NCBI RefSeq assembly: GCF_014656055.1
Contig: NZ_BNBR01000003.1
Coordinates: 866,482-930,481 of the forward strand
From: Streptomyces griseosporeus
Lineage (GTDB): Bacteria > Actinomycetota > Actinomycetes > Streptomycetales > Streptomycetaceae
DNA: 64,000 bases
Reading direction: 5' to 3'
Position 1 is the first letter of the stretch. Each line of letters opens with the position of its first letter. A model generated the notes under the pieces. The model saw only the letters and a program-made list of their open reading frames with translations. It searched no databases and was not told the origin of the DNA. Made by a program: the position numbers and the translations under genes. Shown piece after piece: positions 50,659-60,412 of the stretch.

Positions 50659-51009
50659 TCAAAAACCCAGACGTTCCCGGCGAACGGAATAAACCACGAA
50701 CCCCGCGCCCACCGCCAGGAAGAGGGTGCCGCCGACGACGTACGGCGTGCTGTCGAAGCTGCCGGTGTCGGCGAGGCGGGTCTCCTCCACCCCGTCCACG
50801 GCGGTGCCCGCGGCGGTGTCGGCAGCGGTGTCGGCGGCGGTGGTGTCGGCGGCCAGGGACACGGCCCTGGCCTGGGCGGTCGCGGTCGCCGTGGACTGCT
50901 CTCTCGCCCCGTTGTCCTGGGTCGCGTTGGCGGACGGAACGAACCACAGGGCGCCCAGCAGGGTCGCCGCGGCGGTGGCGGTCAGCAACGGACGGCGAGC
51001 GGATGACAC
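50659..51009 (-). CDS. Sortase-anchored cell-wall protein (LAxTG motif)
   Basis: 116 residues. Signal peptide (1-29, ending SANA), a short Ala/Thr-rich region with repeated AADTAADTAA, then a sorting signal: LADTG (about 79-83), hydrophobic YVVGGTLFLAVGAGFVVYSV and basic tail RRERL. The LAxTG pentapeptide is the form used by class E sortases of Streptomyces. GTG start at 51009. The exposed part is very short (about 50 residues), so it may be a spacer or adhesin-like coat. No sortase gene is in this window. Confidence 0.8.
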   Translation of the reverse strand: MSSARRPLLTATAAATLLGALWFVPSANATQDNGAREQSTATATAQARAVSLAADTTAADTAADTAAGTAVDGVEETRLADTGSFDSTPYVVGGTLFLAVGAGFVVYSVRRERLGF

Positions 51010-51118
51010 GGAATATCGATCCCCTTGTAGCGCTGGCGAATTGGCCGTGTGGGGGGATGCTAATGAAAGCCGCGGGTCGCGGGAAAGTTATGGGAGCGCC
51101 CGGCCGTACGCTCACGCC

Positions 51119-51484
51119 ATGAGCACTCCTGAAGCATCACGATTTGTCCGCCTTCGCGTGGAGTTGGTCCTGGAGGTCGAGGATAAGGACGCGGTGACCA
51201 AAGCGGCGTTGCGCCGTATCGCCTCCGAGTCGGGGATGCCGGACGCGGAGCGCGCGCACGCGCAGAGCGCTGTGACGGAAGACACGGCCGAGGCCCTCGC
51301 CTATCTCGTGGATCCGTTCGACCTGGTCAGTGAGGTGCCCGGGGTCGAGCTCCAGCAGGCGTCCTGGACGAGCGAGCAGATCGACTACGACCCCGATTCG
51401 CCGGAGTGGGACCTCGACGAGGATGATGACGGGGAAACGAGCGAGGACCCGTACGACGAGCGCGGCGCGGACGGCATCGGCTGA
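51119..51484 (+). CDS. Small acidic hypothetical protein
   Basis: 121 residues. An N-terminal beta strand region (FVRLRVELVLEVEDKDAVT), a helix and a strongly acidic C-terminus (DYDPDSPEWDLDEDDDGE). No signal peptide. Family not recognised. The ATG at 51119 has no ribosome site; TACGCT lies 6 bases upstream (51107-51112), so it is probably leaderless. Divergent from the sortase substrate. Confidence 0.78.
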   Translation: MSTPEASRFVRLRVELVLEVEDKDAVTKAALRRIASESGMPDAERAHAQSAVTEDTAEALAYLVDPFDLVSEVPGVELQQASWTSEQIDYDPDSPEWDLDEDDDGETSEDPYDERGADGIG

Positions 51485-51691
51485 CGGTCTTGGGGAATTC
51501 GTGACCCCGGACGGCAACCGCCGCCCGGGGTTCCGTCGTCTCAAGGGGCGCTCGAACGGTGATCGGGACGGGCCGGACGTGGCAAGCCCCACACGCACGG
51601 GGCTGGGGAACGGGAAGAACCGGTCGTAGCGTTGAAGATCTCGTCGGGGGACTCTCGGGGTTTTGTGGATTCGGCAACGATGGAGAAGCGT

Positions 51692-52942
51692 GTGATGAGG
51701 GACAGCAAGCGGCGCAGGGGCCTGGTGGCCGCGTCCGCACTGCTCGGCGGTGTGCTGGTGCTGACGGCGTGTTCCGGCGGCGACGACGCCTCCTCGGACA
51801 ACGGCACCGACACCTCGCAGTCCAAGGTCGACGAGGCGGCGGCCCAGAAGACCTCCGAGGCCCAGATCAAGATCACACCGGCGGACGGCTCGACCAACGC
51901 CTCCATCAACAACTCCGCCACGGTCACGGTGGCCAAGGGCACGCTCTCCTCCGTGACGATGACGACCGCCGACGGCAAGGCCGTCGCGGGTGAGCTGTCG
52001 GCGGACAAGCTGAGCTGGAAGCCGACCGTCCAGCTGGAGCGCTCGACCACCTACAAGGTGGCCGCGGAGGCCACGGACGCCGACGGCCGCGTGGCGCACG
52101 AGAACGCGTCGTTCACGACGGTCTCCCCCGCGAACAGCTTCATAGGCAGCTTCACCCCCGAGGACGGCTCCACGGTCGGCGTGGGCATGCCGGTGTCGAT
52201 CAACTTCGACAAGGCCATCACCAACAAGGCCGCCGTCCAGAAGGGCGTCACCGTCACCTCCAGCAGCGGCCAGGAGGTCGTCTGCCACTGGTTCAACACC
52301 AACCGCATGGACTGCCGTCCGCAGGACTACTGGAAGGAGAACTCCACCGTCACGCTGAAGCTCGCGCTCGACGGTGTCGAGGGCGCCCAGGGTGTCTTCG
52401 GCGTCCAGCAGAAGACGGTCACCTTCCACATCGGCCGCAACCAGGTCTCCTACGTCGACGCGAAGACCAAGCAGATGAAGGTGACGCAGGACGGACAGGT
52501 CGTCAAGACCATCCCGATCTCCGCCGGCTCGCCCGACAACAAGACGTACGAGGGCCAGATGGTGATCTCCGAGAAGTTCAAGGAGACCCGGATGAACGGC
52601 GCGACGGTCGGCTTCACCGACGACGACGGCAAGGGCGAGTACGACATCAAGGACGTGCCGCACGCCATGCGCCTGACCACCTCCGGCACCTTCATCCACG
52701 GCAACTACTGGGGCGCCCCGTCGGTCTTCGGCAACGTCAACACCAGCCACGGCTGCGTCGGCCTGCAGGACAAGCAGGGCGCGGACGACCCGAACACCCC
52801 GGCCGCCTGGTTCTACGACCACTCCATCGTCGGTGACGTGGTCGTGGTGTCGAACACCGGCGACAAGACGGTCTCGCCGGACAACGGCTACAACGGCTGG
52901 AACATGGACTGGGCCCAGTGGAAGGCGGGCTCGGCGATCTGA
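51692..52942 (+). CDS. L,D-transpeptidase lipoprotein (Ig-like + YkuD)
   Basis: 416 residues. Lipobox LTACS (Cys-27), two Ig-like domains (about 60-265; SFTPEDGSTVGVGMPVSIN) and a YkuD catalytic domain (about 265-400) with FIHGNYWG and the catalytic TSHGCVGL. It would make 3-3 peptidoglycan cross-links outside the membrane, like LdtMt2. I chose the GTG at 51692 because GGAG lies 6 bases before it; ATG 51695 and 51680 are alternatives. Confidence 0.92.
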   Translation: MMRDSKRRRGLVAASALLGGVLVLTACSGGDDASSDNGTDTSQSKVDEAAAQKTSEAQIKITPADGSTNASINNSATVTVAKGTLSSVTMTTADGKAVAGELSADKLSWKPTVQLERSTTYKVAAEATDADGRVAHENASFTTVSPANSFIGSFTPEDGSTVGVGMPVSINFDKAITNKAAVQKGVTVTSSSGQEVVCHWFNTNRMDCRPQDYWKENSTVTLKLALDGVEGAQGVFGVQQKTVTFHIGRNQVSYVDAKTKQMKVTQDGQVVKTIPISAGSPDNKTYEGQMVISEKFKETRMNGATVGFTDDDGKGEYDIKDVPHAMRLTTSGTFIHGNYWGAPSVFGNVNTSHGCVGLQDKQGADDPNTPAAWFYDHSIVGDVVVVSNTGDKTVSPDNGYNGWNMDWAQWKAGSAI

Positions 52943-52959
52943 GCCCCCTCGCTTCGCAT

Positions 52960-52991
52960 GAAGGCGGCCGCCCCTCGGGGTGGCCGCCTTC
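52960..52991. terminator. Terminator after the L,D-transpeptidase gene
   Basis: GAAGGCGGCC (52960-52969) pairs with GGCCGCCTTC (52982-52991), with inner CCCC/GGGG pairing. It separates this gene from the argG promoter. Confidence 0.8.
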
Positions 52992-53046
52992 GGCGTATGC
53001 CGGAGGCCGTGGTGGGCGTATGCCCGGGACCACACCGAACCCGTGT

Positions 53047-53072
53047 TGCATGATCATGCATAGTGATGCATA
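53047..53072. promoter_or_regulatory. ARG boxes overlapping the argG promoter
   Basis: Three TGCAT half-sites exactly 10 bp apart (53047, 53057, 53067). TGCATGATCATGCA (53047-53060) is a perfect 14-bp palindrome and TGCATA-gtga-TGCATA (53057-53072) is a direct repeat. This fits Streptomyces ArgR operators. A CATACT -10-like hexamer (53069-53074) lies inside the last half-site, so ArgR-arginine would block polymerase. Confidence 0.82.
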
Positions 53073-53080
53073 CTCTTGCT

Positions 53081-54532
53081 ATGTCCAAGGTCCTCACCTC
53101 CCTCCCCACCGGCGAGCGGGTCGGCATCGCCTTCTCCGGCGGCCTCGACACCTCGGTCGCCGTCGCGTGGATGCGCGACAAGGGCGCCGTCCCGTGCACG
53201 TACACCGCTGACATCGGCCAGTACGACGAGCCCGACATCGCGTCCGTGCCCGGCCGTGCCACCGCGTACGGCGCCGAGATCGCCCGCCTCGTCGACTGCA
53301 GGGCGGCGCTGGTCGAGGAAGGCCTGGCCGCGCTCGCCTGCGGCGCGTTCCACATCAAGTCCGGCGGGAGGGCGTACTTCAACACCACGCCGCTCGGCCG
53401 GGCCGTCACCGGCACGCTGCTGGTGCGCGCGATGATGGAGGACGGGGTCCAGATCTGGGGCGACGGCTCCACGTTCAAGGGCAACGACATCGAGCGGTTC
53501 TACCGCTACGGCCTGCTCGCCAACCCGCACCTCAGGATCTACAAGCCCTGGCTGGACGCGGACTTCGTGAGCGAGCTGGGCGGCCGCAAGGAGATGTCGG
53601 AGTGGCTGCTCTCGCACGGGCTGCCCTACCGGGACCCGACCGAGAAGGCGTACTCCACGGACGCCAACATCTGGGGCGCCACGCACGAGGCCAAGACCCT
53701 GGAGCACCTGGACACCGGCATCGAGACCGTCGACCCCATCATGGGCGTCCGGTTCTGGGACCCGGCGGTGGAGATCGACACCGAGGACGTCACGGTCGGC
53801 TTCGACCAGGGCCGCCCGGTCACCATCAACGGCAAGGAGTTCGCCTCCGCGGTCGACCTCGTCATGGAGGCCAACGCGATCGGCGGCCGCCACGGCCTGG
53901 GCATGTCCGACCAGATCGAGAACCGGATCATCGAGGCGAAGAGCCGCGGCATCTACGAGGCGCCGGGCATGGCGCTGCTGCACATCGCCTACGAGCGGCT
54001 GGTGAACGCCATCCACAACGAGGACACGGTCGCCGCGTACCACACCGAGGGCCGCCGCCTCGGCCGGCTGCTCTACGAGGGCCGCTGGCTGGACCCGCAG
54101 GCGCTGATGGTGCGCGAGTCGCTGCAGCGCTGGGTCGGCGCCGCGATCACCGGCGAGGTCACGCTGCGGCTGCGGCGCGGCGAGGACTACTCGATCCTCG
54201 ACACGACCGGCCCGGCGCTCAGCTACCACCCGGACAAGCTGTCCATGGAGCGCACCGAGGACTCCGCCTTCGGCCCGGTCGACCGGATCGGCCAGCTGAC
54301 CATGCGGAACCTGGACATCGCCGACTCTCGCGCCCGCCTGGAGCAGTACGTCGGCCTCGGCCTCGTCGGCACCGCCCACCCGACCCCGATCGGCGCCGCC
54401 CAGGCGGCCTCCACCGGCCTGATCGGCGCCATGCCCGAGGGCGGCGCCGAGGCCATCGCCTCCCGCGGCGAGGCCGCGGACGAGGAGGAGACGGCCCTGG
54501 ACCGCGCGGCGATGGAGTCGGGCACGGACTGA
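53081..54532 (+). CDS. argG: Argininosuccinate synthase
   Basis: 483 residues, the longer E. coli-like type rather than the roughly 400-residue type. It joins citrulline and aspartate using ATP. P-loop pyrophosphatase motif AFSGGLDTSVAV, substrate block GCAFHIKSGGRAYFNTT-like region, DAN(I)WG and SYHPDKLSMER are visible. The ATG at 53081 has no ribosome site and a -10 box just upstream, so translation is probably leaderless; an in-frame GTG at 53063 lies inside the ARG box. Regulated by ArgR. Confidence 0.95.
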   Translation: MSKVLTSLPTGERVGIAFSGGLDTSVAVAWMRDKGAVPCTYTADIGQYDEPDIASVPGRATAYGAEIARLVDCRAALVEEGLAALACGAFHIKSGGRAYFNTTPLGRAVTGTLLVRAMMEDGVQIWGDGSTFKGNDIERFYRYGLLANPHLRIYKPWLDADFVSELGGRKEMSEWLLSHGLPYRDPTEKAYSTDANIWGATHEAKTLEHLDTGIETVDPIMGVRFWDPAVEIDTEDVTVGFDQGRPVTINGKEFASAVDLVMEANAIGGRHGLGMSDQIENRIIEAKSRGIYEAPGMALLHIAYERLVNAIHNEDTVAAYHTEGRRLGRLLYEGRWLDPQALMVRESLQRWVGAAITGEVTLRLRRGEDYSILDTTGPALSYHPDKLSMERTEDSAFGPVDRIGQLTMRNLDIADSRARLEQYVGLGLVGTAHPTPIGAAQAASTGLIGAMPEGGAEAIASRGEAADEEETALDRAAMESGTD

Positions 54533-54554
54533 CCCGGCCTGCTCCGAGAGCTGT

Positions 54555-54586
54555 GGGCCCCGGCGGAACACCTTCCGCCGGGGCCC
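54555..54586. terminator. Terminator of argG
   Basis: GGGCCCCGGCGGAA (54555-54568) and TTCCGCCGGGGCCC (54573-54586) make a perfect 14-bp stem with a CACC loop, between convergent argG and enoyl-CoA hydratase. Confidence 0.92.
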
Positions 54587-54608
54587 TTCGCATCTCTCCG
54601 GTACCGGC

Positions 54609-55409
54609 CTACTCCCCCGGCCACTCCGGCTTGCGCTTCTCGTTGAAGGCGGCCACGCCCTCCGCGCGGTCGCCGGAGAAGGCCACCGACCGCCAGGCCG
54701 CGTCCTCCACCTCCAGGCCGGCCTTCAGGTCGAGGCCGTGACCGAGGCGCAGGGCGCGCTTGGCGGCGCGCAGGCCGACCGGGGAGTTGCCGGCGATACG
54801 GGCGGCCAGGGCGAGGGCCTCCTCGCGGTCCCGGCCGGCGTCGACCAGCTGGTCGATCAGACCCAGTTCCCGCGCCTCCGGCGCCTCCAGCCGGCGGGCC
54901 GTGAAGATCAGCTCGGCCGCGCGGGCCGCGCCGACCCGCCGCGGCAGCAGCTGCGTACCGCCGCCGCCCGGGATGACCCCGACGGACACCTCCGGCAGGC
55001 CCACGACCGCCGTGGCGTCGGCGACGATCAGGTCGCAGGACAGCGCCAGCTCGAAGCCGCCGCCCAGCGCGAAGCCGTGCACCGCCGCGATCGTCGGCAT
55101 CGGCAGTTCCAATACTCCCGTGTACGCGCCCCGCGCCACCGGGCGCTGCCGGACCAGGTCGGCGTCGCTGAAGGAGTTCCGCTCCTTGAGGTCGGCGCCC
55201 ACGCAGAACGCGCGCTCGTGGGTCGACGTCACGACCACCACCCGTACGTCCCGGTCGGCGCCGAGCGCGGCACACGCGGCGCCGATCGAGCGGGCCATCT
55301 CCGTGGAGACGGCGTTCATGGCCTTGGGCCGGTCGAGGGCGAGCTCCGCGACATGCCCCTGCTCGTGCCGCCGCACCAGCACGAACTCCCCGAACCGCTC
55401 CTCGCTCAT
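54609..55409 (-). CDS. Enoyl-CoA hydratase/isomerase family protein
   Basis: 266 residues of crotonase fold: oxyanion-hole segments FCVGADLKERN and HGFALGGGFELALSCD, catalytic Glu region GLPEVSVGVIPGGGGTQLLPR with both glutamates positions of hydratases. It hydrates trans-2-enoyl-CoA in fatty acid or amino acid breakdown. ATG at 55409 with GGGAGG. A GTTAA-N6-TTAAC palindrome lies immediately upstream of the ribosome site, suggesting repression by an AccR-like TetR regulator of short-chain acyl-CoA supply. Confidence 0.9.
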   Translation of the reverse strand: MSEERFGEFVLVRRHEQGHVAELALDRPKAMNAVSTEMARSIGAACAALGADRDVRVVVVTSTHERAFCVGADLKERNSFSDADLVRQRPVARGAYTGVLELPMPTIAAVHGFALGGGFELALSCDLIVADATAVVGLPEVSVGVIPGGGGTQLLPRRVGAARAAELIFTARRLEAPEARELGLIDQLVDAGRDREEALALAARIAGNSPVGLRAAKRALRLGHGLDLKAGLEVEDAAWRSVAFSGDRAEGVAAFNEKRKPEWPGE

Positions 55410-55421
55410 GACACCCTCCCG

Positions 55422-55437
55422 GTTAACGCGGGTTAAC
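55422..55437. promoter_or_regulatory. GTTAA-N6-TTAAC operator upstream of enoyl-CoA hydratase
   Basis: GTTAACGCGGGTTAAC is a 16-bp match to the palindrome I recall for AccR, a TetR regulator of short-chain acyl-CoA homeostasis in S. avermitilis. It lies 13-28 bases 5' of the start codon, overlapping the expected transcription start. Confidence 0.6.
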
Positions 55438-55618
55438 AATCGGCATTCGCCCCGATCATCGCAGCCGCCCCGGACGGAGGGAAGGGGGAACCTCTCCGCC
55501 CGCCCCCGCTTACTCGTTCGAGTGACATTCCCGCCGACTCCCGGTCCTCCCCCCGTGGGAGCGCATAGCCTGCGCGCCACGGCGCACGGGGGGCGCGAGC
55601 GCATGGGGAGGCCTGACC

Positions 55619-56251
55619 ATGAACGACATCCAGCAGGGAACGGGGACGGACACCACAGGGAGCGCGGACCGCGCCGATTCCGTCGACGAGCGCCCCCGCG
55701 GGCGTCACCGGCGCCGTCGTCCGCGCACAGTCGTTCTGGTCGCCGGGAGCCTGGTGCTGGCCGCCGGGGCCCTGAGTCTCGTAAGGCTCGCTCCCGAGAC
55801 CGGGGTGCCCGGGCTCGGCACCGCGGAGGCCGAGCCGCGGCATCGGACCGGTGAGGAGCACCCCACCGGGCGGTCCACCGCGGTCCCGGCCGCCCCCGCG
55901 CCGAAGGCCAGCCCGTCCGCGACGGACGTCATGGGCACGGGGAGCCCGCTGCCCGCGCCGAGCGCCGCCACGGCCTCGTCGGCCGGGCCGGTACCCGTGC
56001 CCGGACCCGGATCCGCGACCGCGTCCACGCCCGCCGGGGCGTCCGCGGCGGACAGGGCCTCGACCGCCCCCGCCGGCACGCCGTCCCGCTCGGCCCCGGC
56101 GCCGCAGACCTCGTCGGCGCCCACCACCGCACCGGCACCGCGTCCGCCGCAGCCGTCCCAGCCGGCGCCGACACCCACACCGCCGCCGGCCGAGCCCGAC
56201 GACCCCGGGCTCTGCGTGCCGATCCTGAACCTGTGCCTCGACCTGGGGTGA
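55619..56251 (+). CDS. Membrane-anchored Pro/Ala/Ser/Thr-rich protein
   Basis: 210 residues, family not recognised. Basic cytosolic N-terminus (RGRHRRRRPR), one transmembrane helix (about 38-56; TVVLVAGSLVLAAGALSLV), about 120 residues of low-complexity Pro/Ala/Ser/Thr, and a short C-terminus with two cysteines, CVPILNLCLDLG, conserved-looking and perhaps disulfide-bonded. Likely a wall-spanning protein presenting the C-terminal knob. Confidence 0.72.
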   Translation: MNDIQQGTGTDTTGSADRADSVDERPRGRHRRRRPRTVVLVAGSLVLAAGALSLVRLAPETGVPGLGTAEAEPRHRTGEEHPTGRSTAVPAAPAPKASPSATDVMGTGSPLPAPSAATASSAGPVPVPGPGSATASTPAGASAADRASTAPAGTPSRSAPAPQTSSAPTTAPAPRPPQPSQPAPTPTPPPAEPDDPGLCVPILNLCLDLG

Positions 56252-56263
56252 CGCGACACCCCA
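56244..56263. terminator. Terminator overlapping the stop codon, convergent with cya
   Basis: TGGGGTG (56244-56250) pairs with CACCCCA (56257-56263), loop ACGCGA. The stop codon TGA lies within the left arm. Confidence 0.55.
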
Positions 56264-56300
56264 GGGCGCCGGGAGCCCGGCATGATCGGCGTGACACCGC

Positions 56301-57404
56301 CTAGGGCGTGCCCTCCCGGCGGCTCAGCAGCCACGGTTCCACCACGCCCAGGCCACGGACCGGCCGCTGCCACATCGGCTGGAGCGCGAAGCGGTACGCC
56401 GGCGGCTCCTCGCCCTCCTTCTCCGCGGCGGCCGCGGCCTCGGCGGCCTCCGCCTCCGAGGCCGGGGCGTCACCGGTGCGGATCAGCTCCTCGGCGAAGG
56501 CGCTGTCGACCAGGACGGCGTCCCGGGGCGCAATGGAGGTCAGCCGGGAGGCGAGGTTGACGGTCGTGCCGAACACGTCGCCCATCCGGGTCGTCACCGT
56601 GCCGAACGCCATCCCGACCCGCAGCTCCGGCATCGTCTCGTCGTTCGCCATCGTCTCTATCAGCCGCAGCGCGATCTCCGCGGCCGTACCGGCGTCGTCC
56701 GCCGCGTACAGCACCTCGTCGCCGAGGGTCTTGATGAGCCGGCCGCCCCGCGCGGCGACCAGGTCGGCGGCGGTGGTCTCGAAGGCCTCGACCAGCTCGC
56801 CCAGTTCCTCCTCCTCCATCCGGCGGGTCAGCCGGGTGAAGCCCACCAGGTCGGCGAAGGCCACGGCAAGACGCCGGTCGACCATCTCCTCGTCGTCGGC
56901 GGCCTGCACGACCCGGCCCGCCGAGGCGGCGAGCTGGCGGCGCCAGACGTAGACGAGGAACTCCTCCAGTTCGGGCAGGAGCAGCTCGACGATCGGGTAC
57001 GTCACCTCGGTGCGGGTCATGCCCGGCTCCGGCGGCTCGGTCAGCCCCTCCAGGAAGGAGTCGATCTGCCACTCCGCCAGACGGGCGGTGGTCTGCCCCG
57101 TCGACCGCGCCACCTGCACCGCCATGGCCTCGCTGAGCAGCCCCGCCTCCACCAGACCGGCGAGCCGGCGCAGCGCCAGCACGTCGGCCTCCGTCAGCGC
57201 CCTGGCCTGACCGATGTCGGCGAAGCCCATGGCCCGCCAGAAACGGGACGCCAGCTCCATGGAGACACCGGCGCTGCGGGCCGCCTGGAAGGGGGTGTAG
57301 CGCCGCTCGGCGCCGAGGATGAGCTGCTCCAGGCGCAGGGCGAGCGGATCCTCGCCGGAGTCCGTGGCGTGGGGGTCGGGGTCCCCCCTGTCGTCGACGG
57401 TCAC
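56301..57404 (-). CDS. cya: Class III adenylate cyclase
   Basis: 367 residues. The N-terminal 150 residues resemble the regulatory domain of mycobacterial Rv1264 (RYTPFQAARSAGVSMELASRFW), which inhibits at neutral pH and activates in acid. The catalytic domain (about 170-320) has VAFADLVGFTRLTRR, IKTLGDEVLYAADD and VFGTTVNLASRL with metal Asp, the GDE and transition-state Asn/Arg. It makes cAMP, required for germination and development in S. coelicolor. An acidic Ala/Glu insert (SEAEAAEAAAAAEKEGEE) lies near the C-terminus. GTG start. Confidence 0.92.
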   Translation of the reverse strand: MTVDDRGDPDPHATDSGEDPLALRLEQLILGAERRYTPFQAARSAGVSMELASRFWRAMGFADIGQARALTEADVLALRRLAGLVEAGLLSEAMAVQVARSTGQTTARLAEWQIDSFLEGLTEPPEPGMTRTEVTYPIVELLLPELEEFLVYVWRRQLAASAGRVVQAADDEEMVDRRLAVAFADLVGFTRLTRRMEEEELGELVEAFETTAADLVAARGGRLIKTLGDEVLYAADDAGTAAEIALRLIETMANDETMPELRVGMAFGTVTTRMGDVFGTTVNLASRLTSIAPRDAVLVDSAFAEELIRTGDAPASEAEAAEAAAAAEKEGEEPPAYRFALQPMWQRPVRGLGVVEPWLLSRREGTP

Positions 57405-57512
57405 GCCTGCTGCCCTTCCGATCTATCGCGGTCAGGTATCGACCGGCCTCAACTGTACGGCAGGTGTGCGCCAGCTCACTCCGTCAGGTGGGGCCGGGCC
57501 GGGCGCCCGGGA

Positions 57513-58373
57513 TCACGCCGGCCTCAGGTGCACGATGTCGCCCGCCCCCACCGGCTCCTGCACGCCCTCCTTCGTCGCGATCACCAGGCGGCCGTCGCCG
57601 TCCACCGCCACCGCCTCCCCGACGATCGACCGGTCGCCCGGCAGCATGGCCCGCACCGTCCGTCCCAGCGTGGCGCATCCCGCCGCGTACGTCTCCTGGA
57701 GGCCGCACGCGGCCGCGTCTCCCCCGGCCGCCCGCCAGCGGCCGTACCAGTCCTCCAGGGAGCGCAGGACGGCCCGCAGCAGCGGGTCCCGGTCGGTGCT
57801 GATCGCGTCGGCGAGGGCCAGGGAGCCCGCCTGCGGCACCGGAAGCTCGTCCTCCCGGAGGGTGACGTTGACGCCGACGCCGATGACCACGCCGCCGTCG
57901 CCGGCCCGCTCGGCGAGGATGCCGCCGGCCTTGCGTTCCTCGCCGCCCACGGTGACCAGCAGGTCGTTGGGCCATTTCAGTGAGGTGTCGACCCCGGCGG
58001 CCCGGGACAGGCCGGTCGCCACCGCGACGCCGGTCAGCAGCGGCAGCCAGCCCCAGCGGTCCACCGGGACCTCGGCGGGCCGCAGCAGCACGGAGAAGAA
58101 CAGGCCCGAGCGGGGCGGCGCCGTCCACCGGCGGTCCAGGCGGCCGCGCCCGGCCGACTGTTCCTCGGCGACGAGGACCGCGCCCTCGGCCGCCTTGCCC
58201 GCGGCGGCCCGGGCGACCAGATCGGTGTTGGTGGAGCCGGTGTTCTGCACGACGTCCACCTCCGACCACAGGCCTCCCTCGCGCAACAGGCCGCGCCGCA
58301 GGGCGGTGGCGTTGAGGGGCGGCCGGTCGAGGTCGGACCAGCGGTTGTCTCCTGAGGCATCTCGCGGCGTCAT
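57513..58373 (-). CDS. birA: Biotin--[acetyl-CoA-carboxylase] ligase
   Basis: 286 residues. Ligase motifs GSTNTDLVARAA, biotinyl-AMP loop SAGRGRLDRRW, SLKWPNDLLV and KAGGILAE. There is no N-terminal HTH, so it is a pure ligase, not a repressor. It attaches biotin to the AMKM lysine of AccA2 at the right end of the window. ATG at 58373; the frame continues upstream without a site. Divergent from pccB across 110 bases. Confidence 0.94.
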   Translation of the reverse strand: MTPRDASGDNRWSDLDRPPLNATALRRGLLREGGLWSEVDVVQNTGSTNTDLVARAAAGKAAEGAVLVAEEQSAGRGRLDRRWTAPPRSGLFFSVLLRPAEVPVDRWGWLPLLTGVAVATGLSRAAGVDTSLKWPNDLLVTVGGEERKAGGILAERAGDGGVVIGVGVNVTLREDELPVPQAGSLALADAISTDRDPLLRAVLRSLEDWYGRWRAAGGDAAACGLQETYAAGCATLGRTVRAMLPGDRSIVGEAVAVDGDGRLVIATKEGVQEPVGAGDIVHLRPA

Positions 58374-58386
58374 GCAAGCCACCCTA

Positions 58387-58401
58387 GGTGTGGTAAACAC
58401 C
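58387..58401. promoter_or_regulatory. Inverted repeat in the birA-pccB divergent region
   Basis: GGTGT-ggtaa-ACACC, 5-bp arms with a 5-base spacer, 14 bases from the birA start and 83 from pccB. Candidate operator for coordinate control of biotin ligase and carboxylase; no named motif recognised. Confidence 0.35.
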
Positions 58402-58483
58402 GCACTGCTGTCGCGGGGAGGCACCACTACGCTACGGATGAGTAACCGTCCCCCCTTTTGAGCAGGCAGGGAGCCGCATCCCG

Positions 58484-60079
<1,596 letters not shown>

Positions 60080-60088
60080 GGAGCCGCT

Positions 60089-60298
60089 GTGACGATCAAG
60101 GTCGTAAGGGGAAACCCGACCCCGGAGGAGCTGGCCGCCGCTCTGGCGGTGGTCAGGGCCCGCGCCGCGGCGGCGGCCGCCACGCCGTCCGGCGCGGAGG
60201 GCCCGAGGGACGCGTGGTCCGACCCGGCCCGGATCGCCTCGGCCCGCGTGCCGAGCCCGGGCCAGGCGTCCTGGTCCCGCACTTATTGGCCGAGCTAG
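60089..60298 (+). CDS. pccE: Propionyl-CoA carboxylase epsilon subunit
   Basis: 69 residues: MTIKVVRGNPTPEELAAALA, an Ala-rich helix, and the C-terminal SWSRTYWPS typical of acyl-CoA carboxylase epsilon subunits. It binds PccB and raises activity. GTG start with AAGGAG about 7 bases upstream, 9 bases from the pccB stop. Confidence 0.93.
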   Translation: MTIKVVRGNPTPEELAAALAVVRARAAAAAATPSGAEGPRDAWSDPARIASARVPSPGQASWSRTYWPS

Positions 60299-60315
60299 GG
60301 GAAGCCCCCCTTCAG

Positions 60316-60334
60316 AGGGCGCGGGGAACCGCGC
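60316..60334. repeat. Dispersed intergenic repeat unit, copy 2
   Basis: AGGGCGCGGGGAACCGCGC, one base different from the copy at 63956-63975 and reverse complement of the copy at 9155-9175. Confidence 0.75.
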
Positions 60335-60347
60335 ACAGAGCTGAAAC

Positions 60348-60387
60348 GTGGGGCGCCTAATTAGGTACGCGTACTCAGGCGCCCCAC
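60348..60387 (+). terminator. Hairpin after pccBE with nested palindrome
   Basis: GTGGGGCGCCT (60348-60358) pairs perfectly with AGGCGCCCCAC (60377-60387). The 18-base loop contains the palindrome GTACGCGTAC (60365-60374). It may be a terminator, but the loop palindrome could bind a regulator or form a second stem. Confidence 0.65.
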
Positions 60388-60412
60388 AACGGCTCAGCCC
60401 CACGCTAGGGGC

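Noticed and set aside
53063..53080. GTG at 53063 as the argG start
   Set aside because: It lies within the ARG box and has no ribosome site; the ATG at 53081 matches the family N-terminus.
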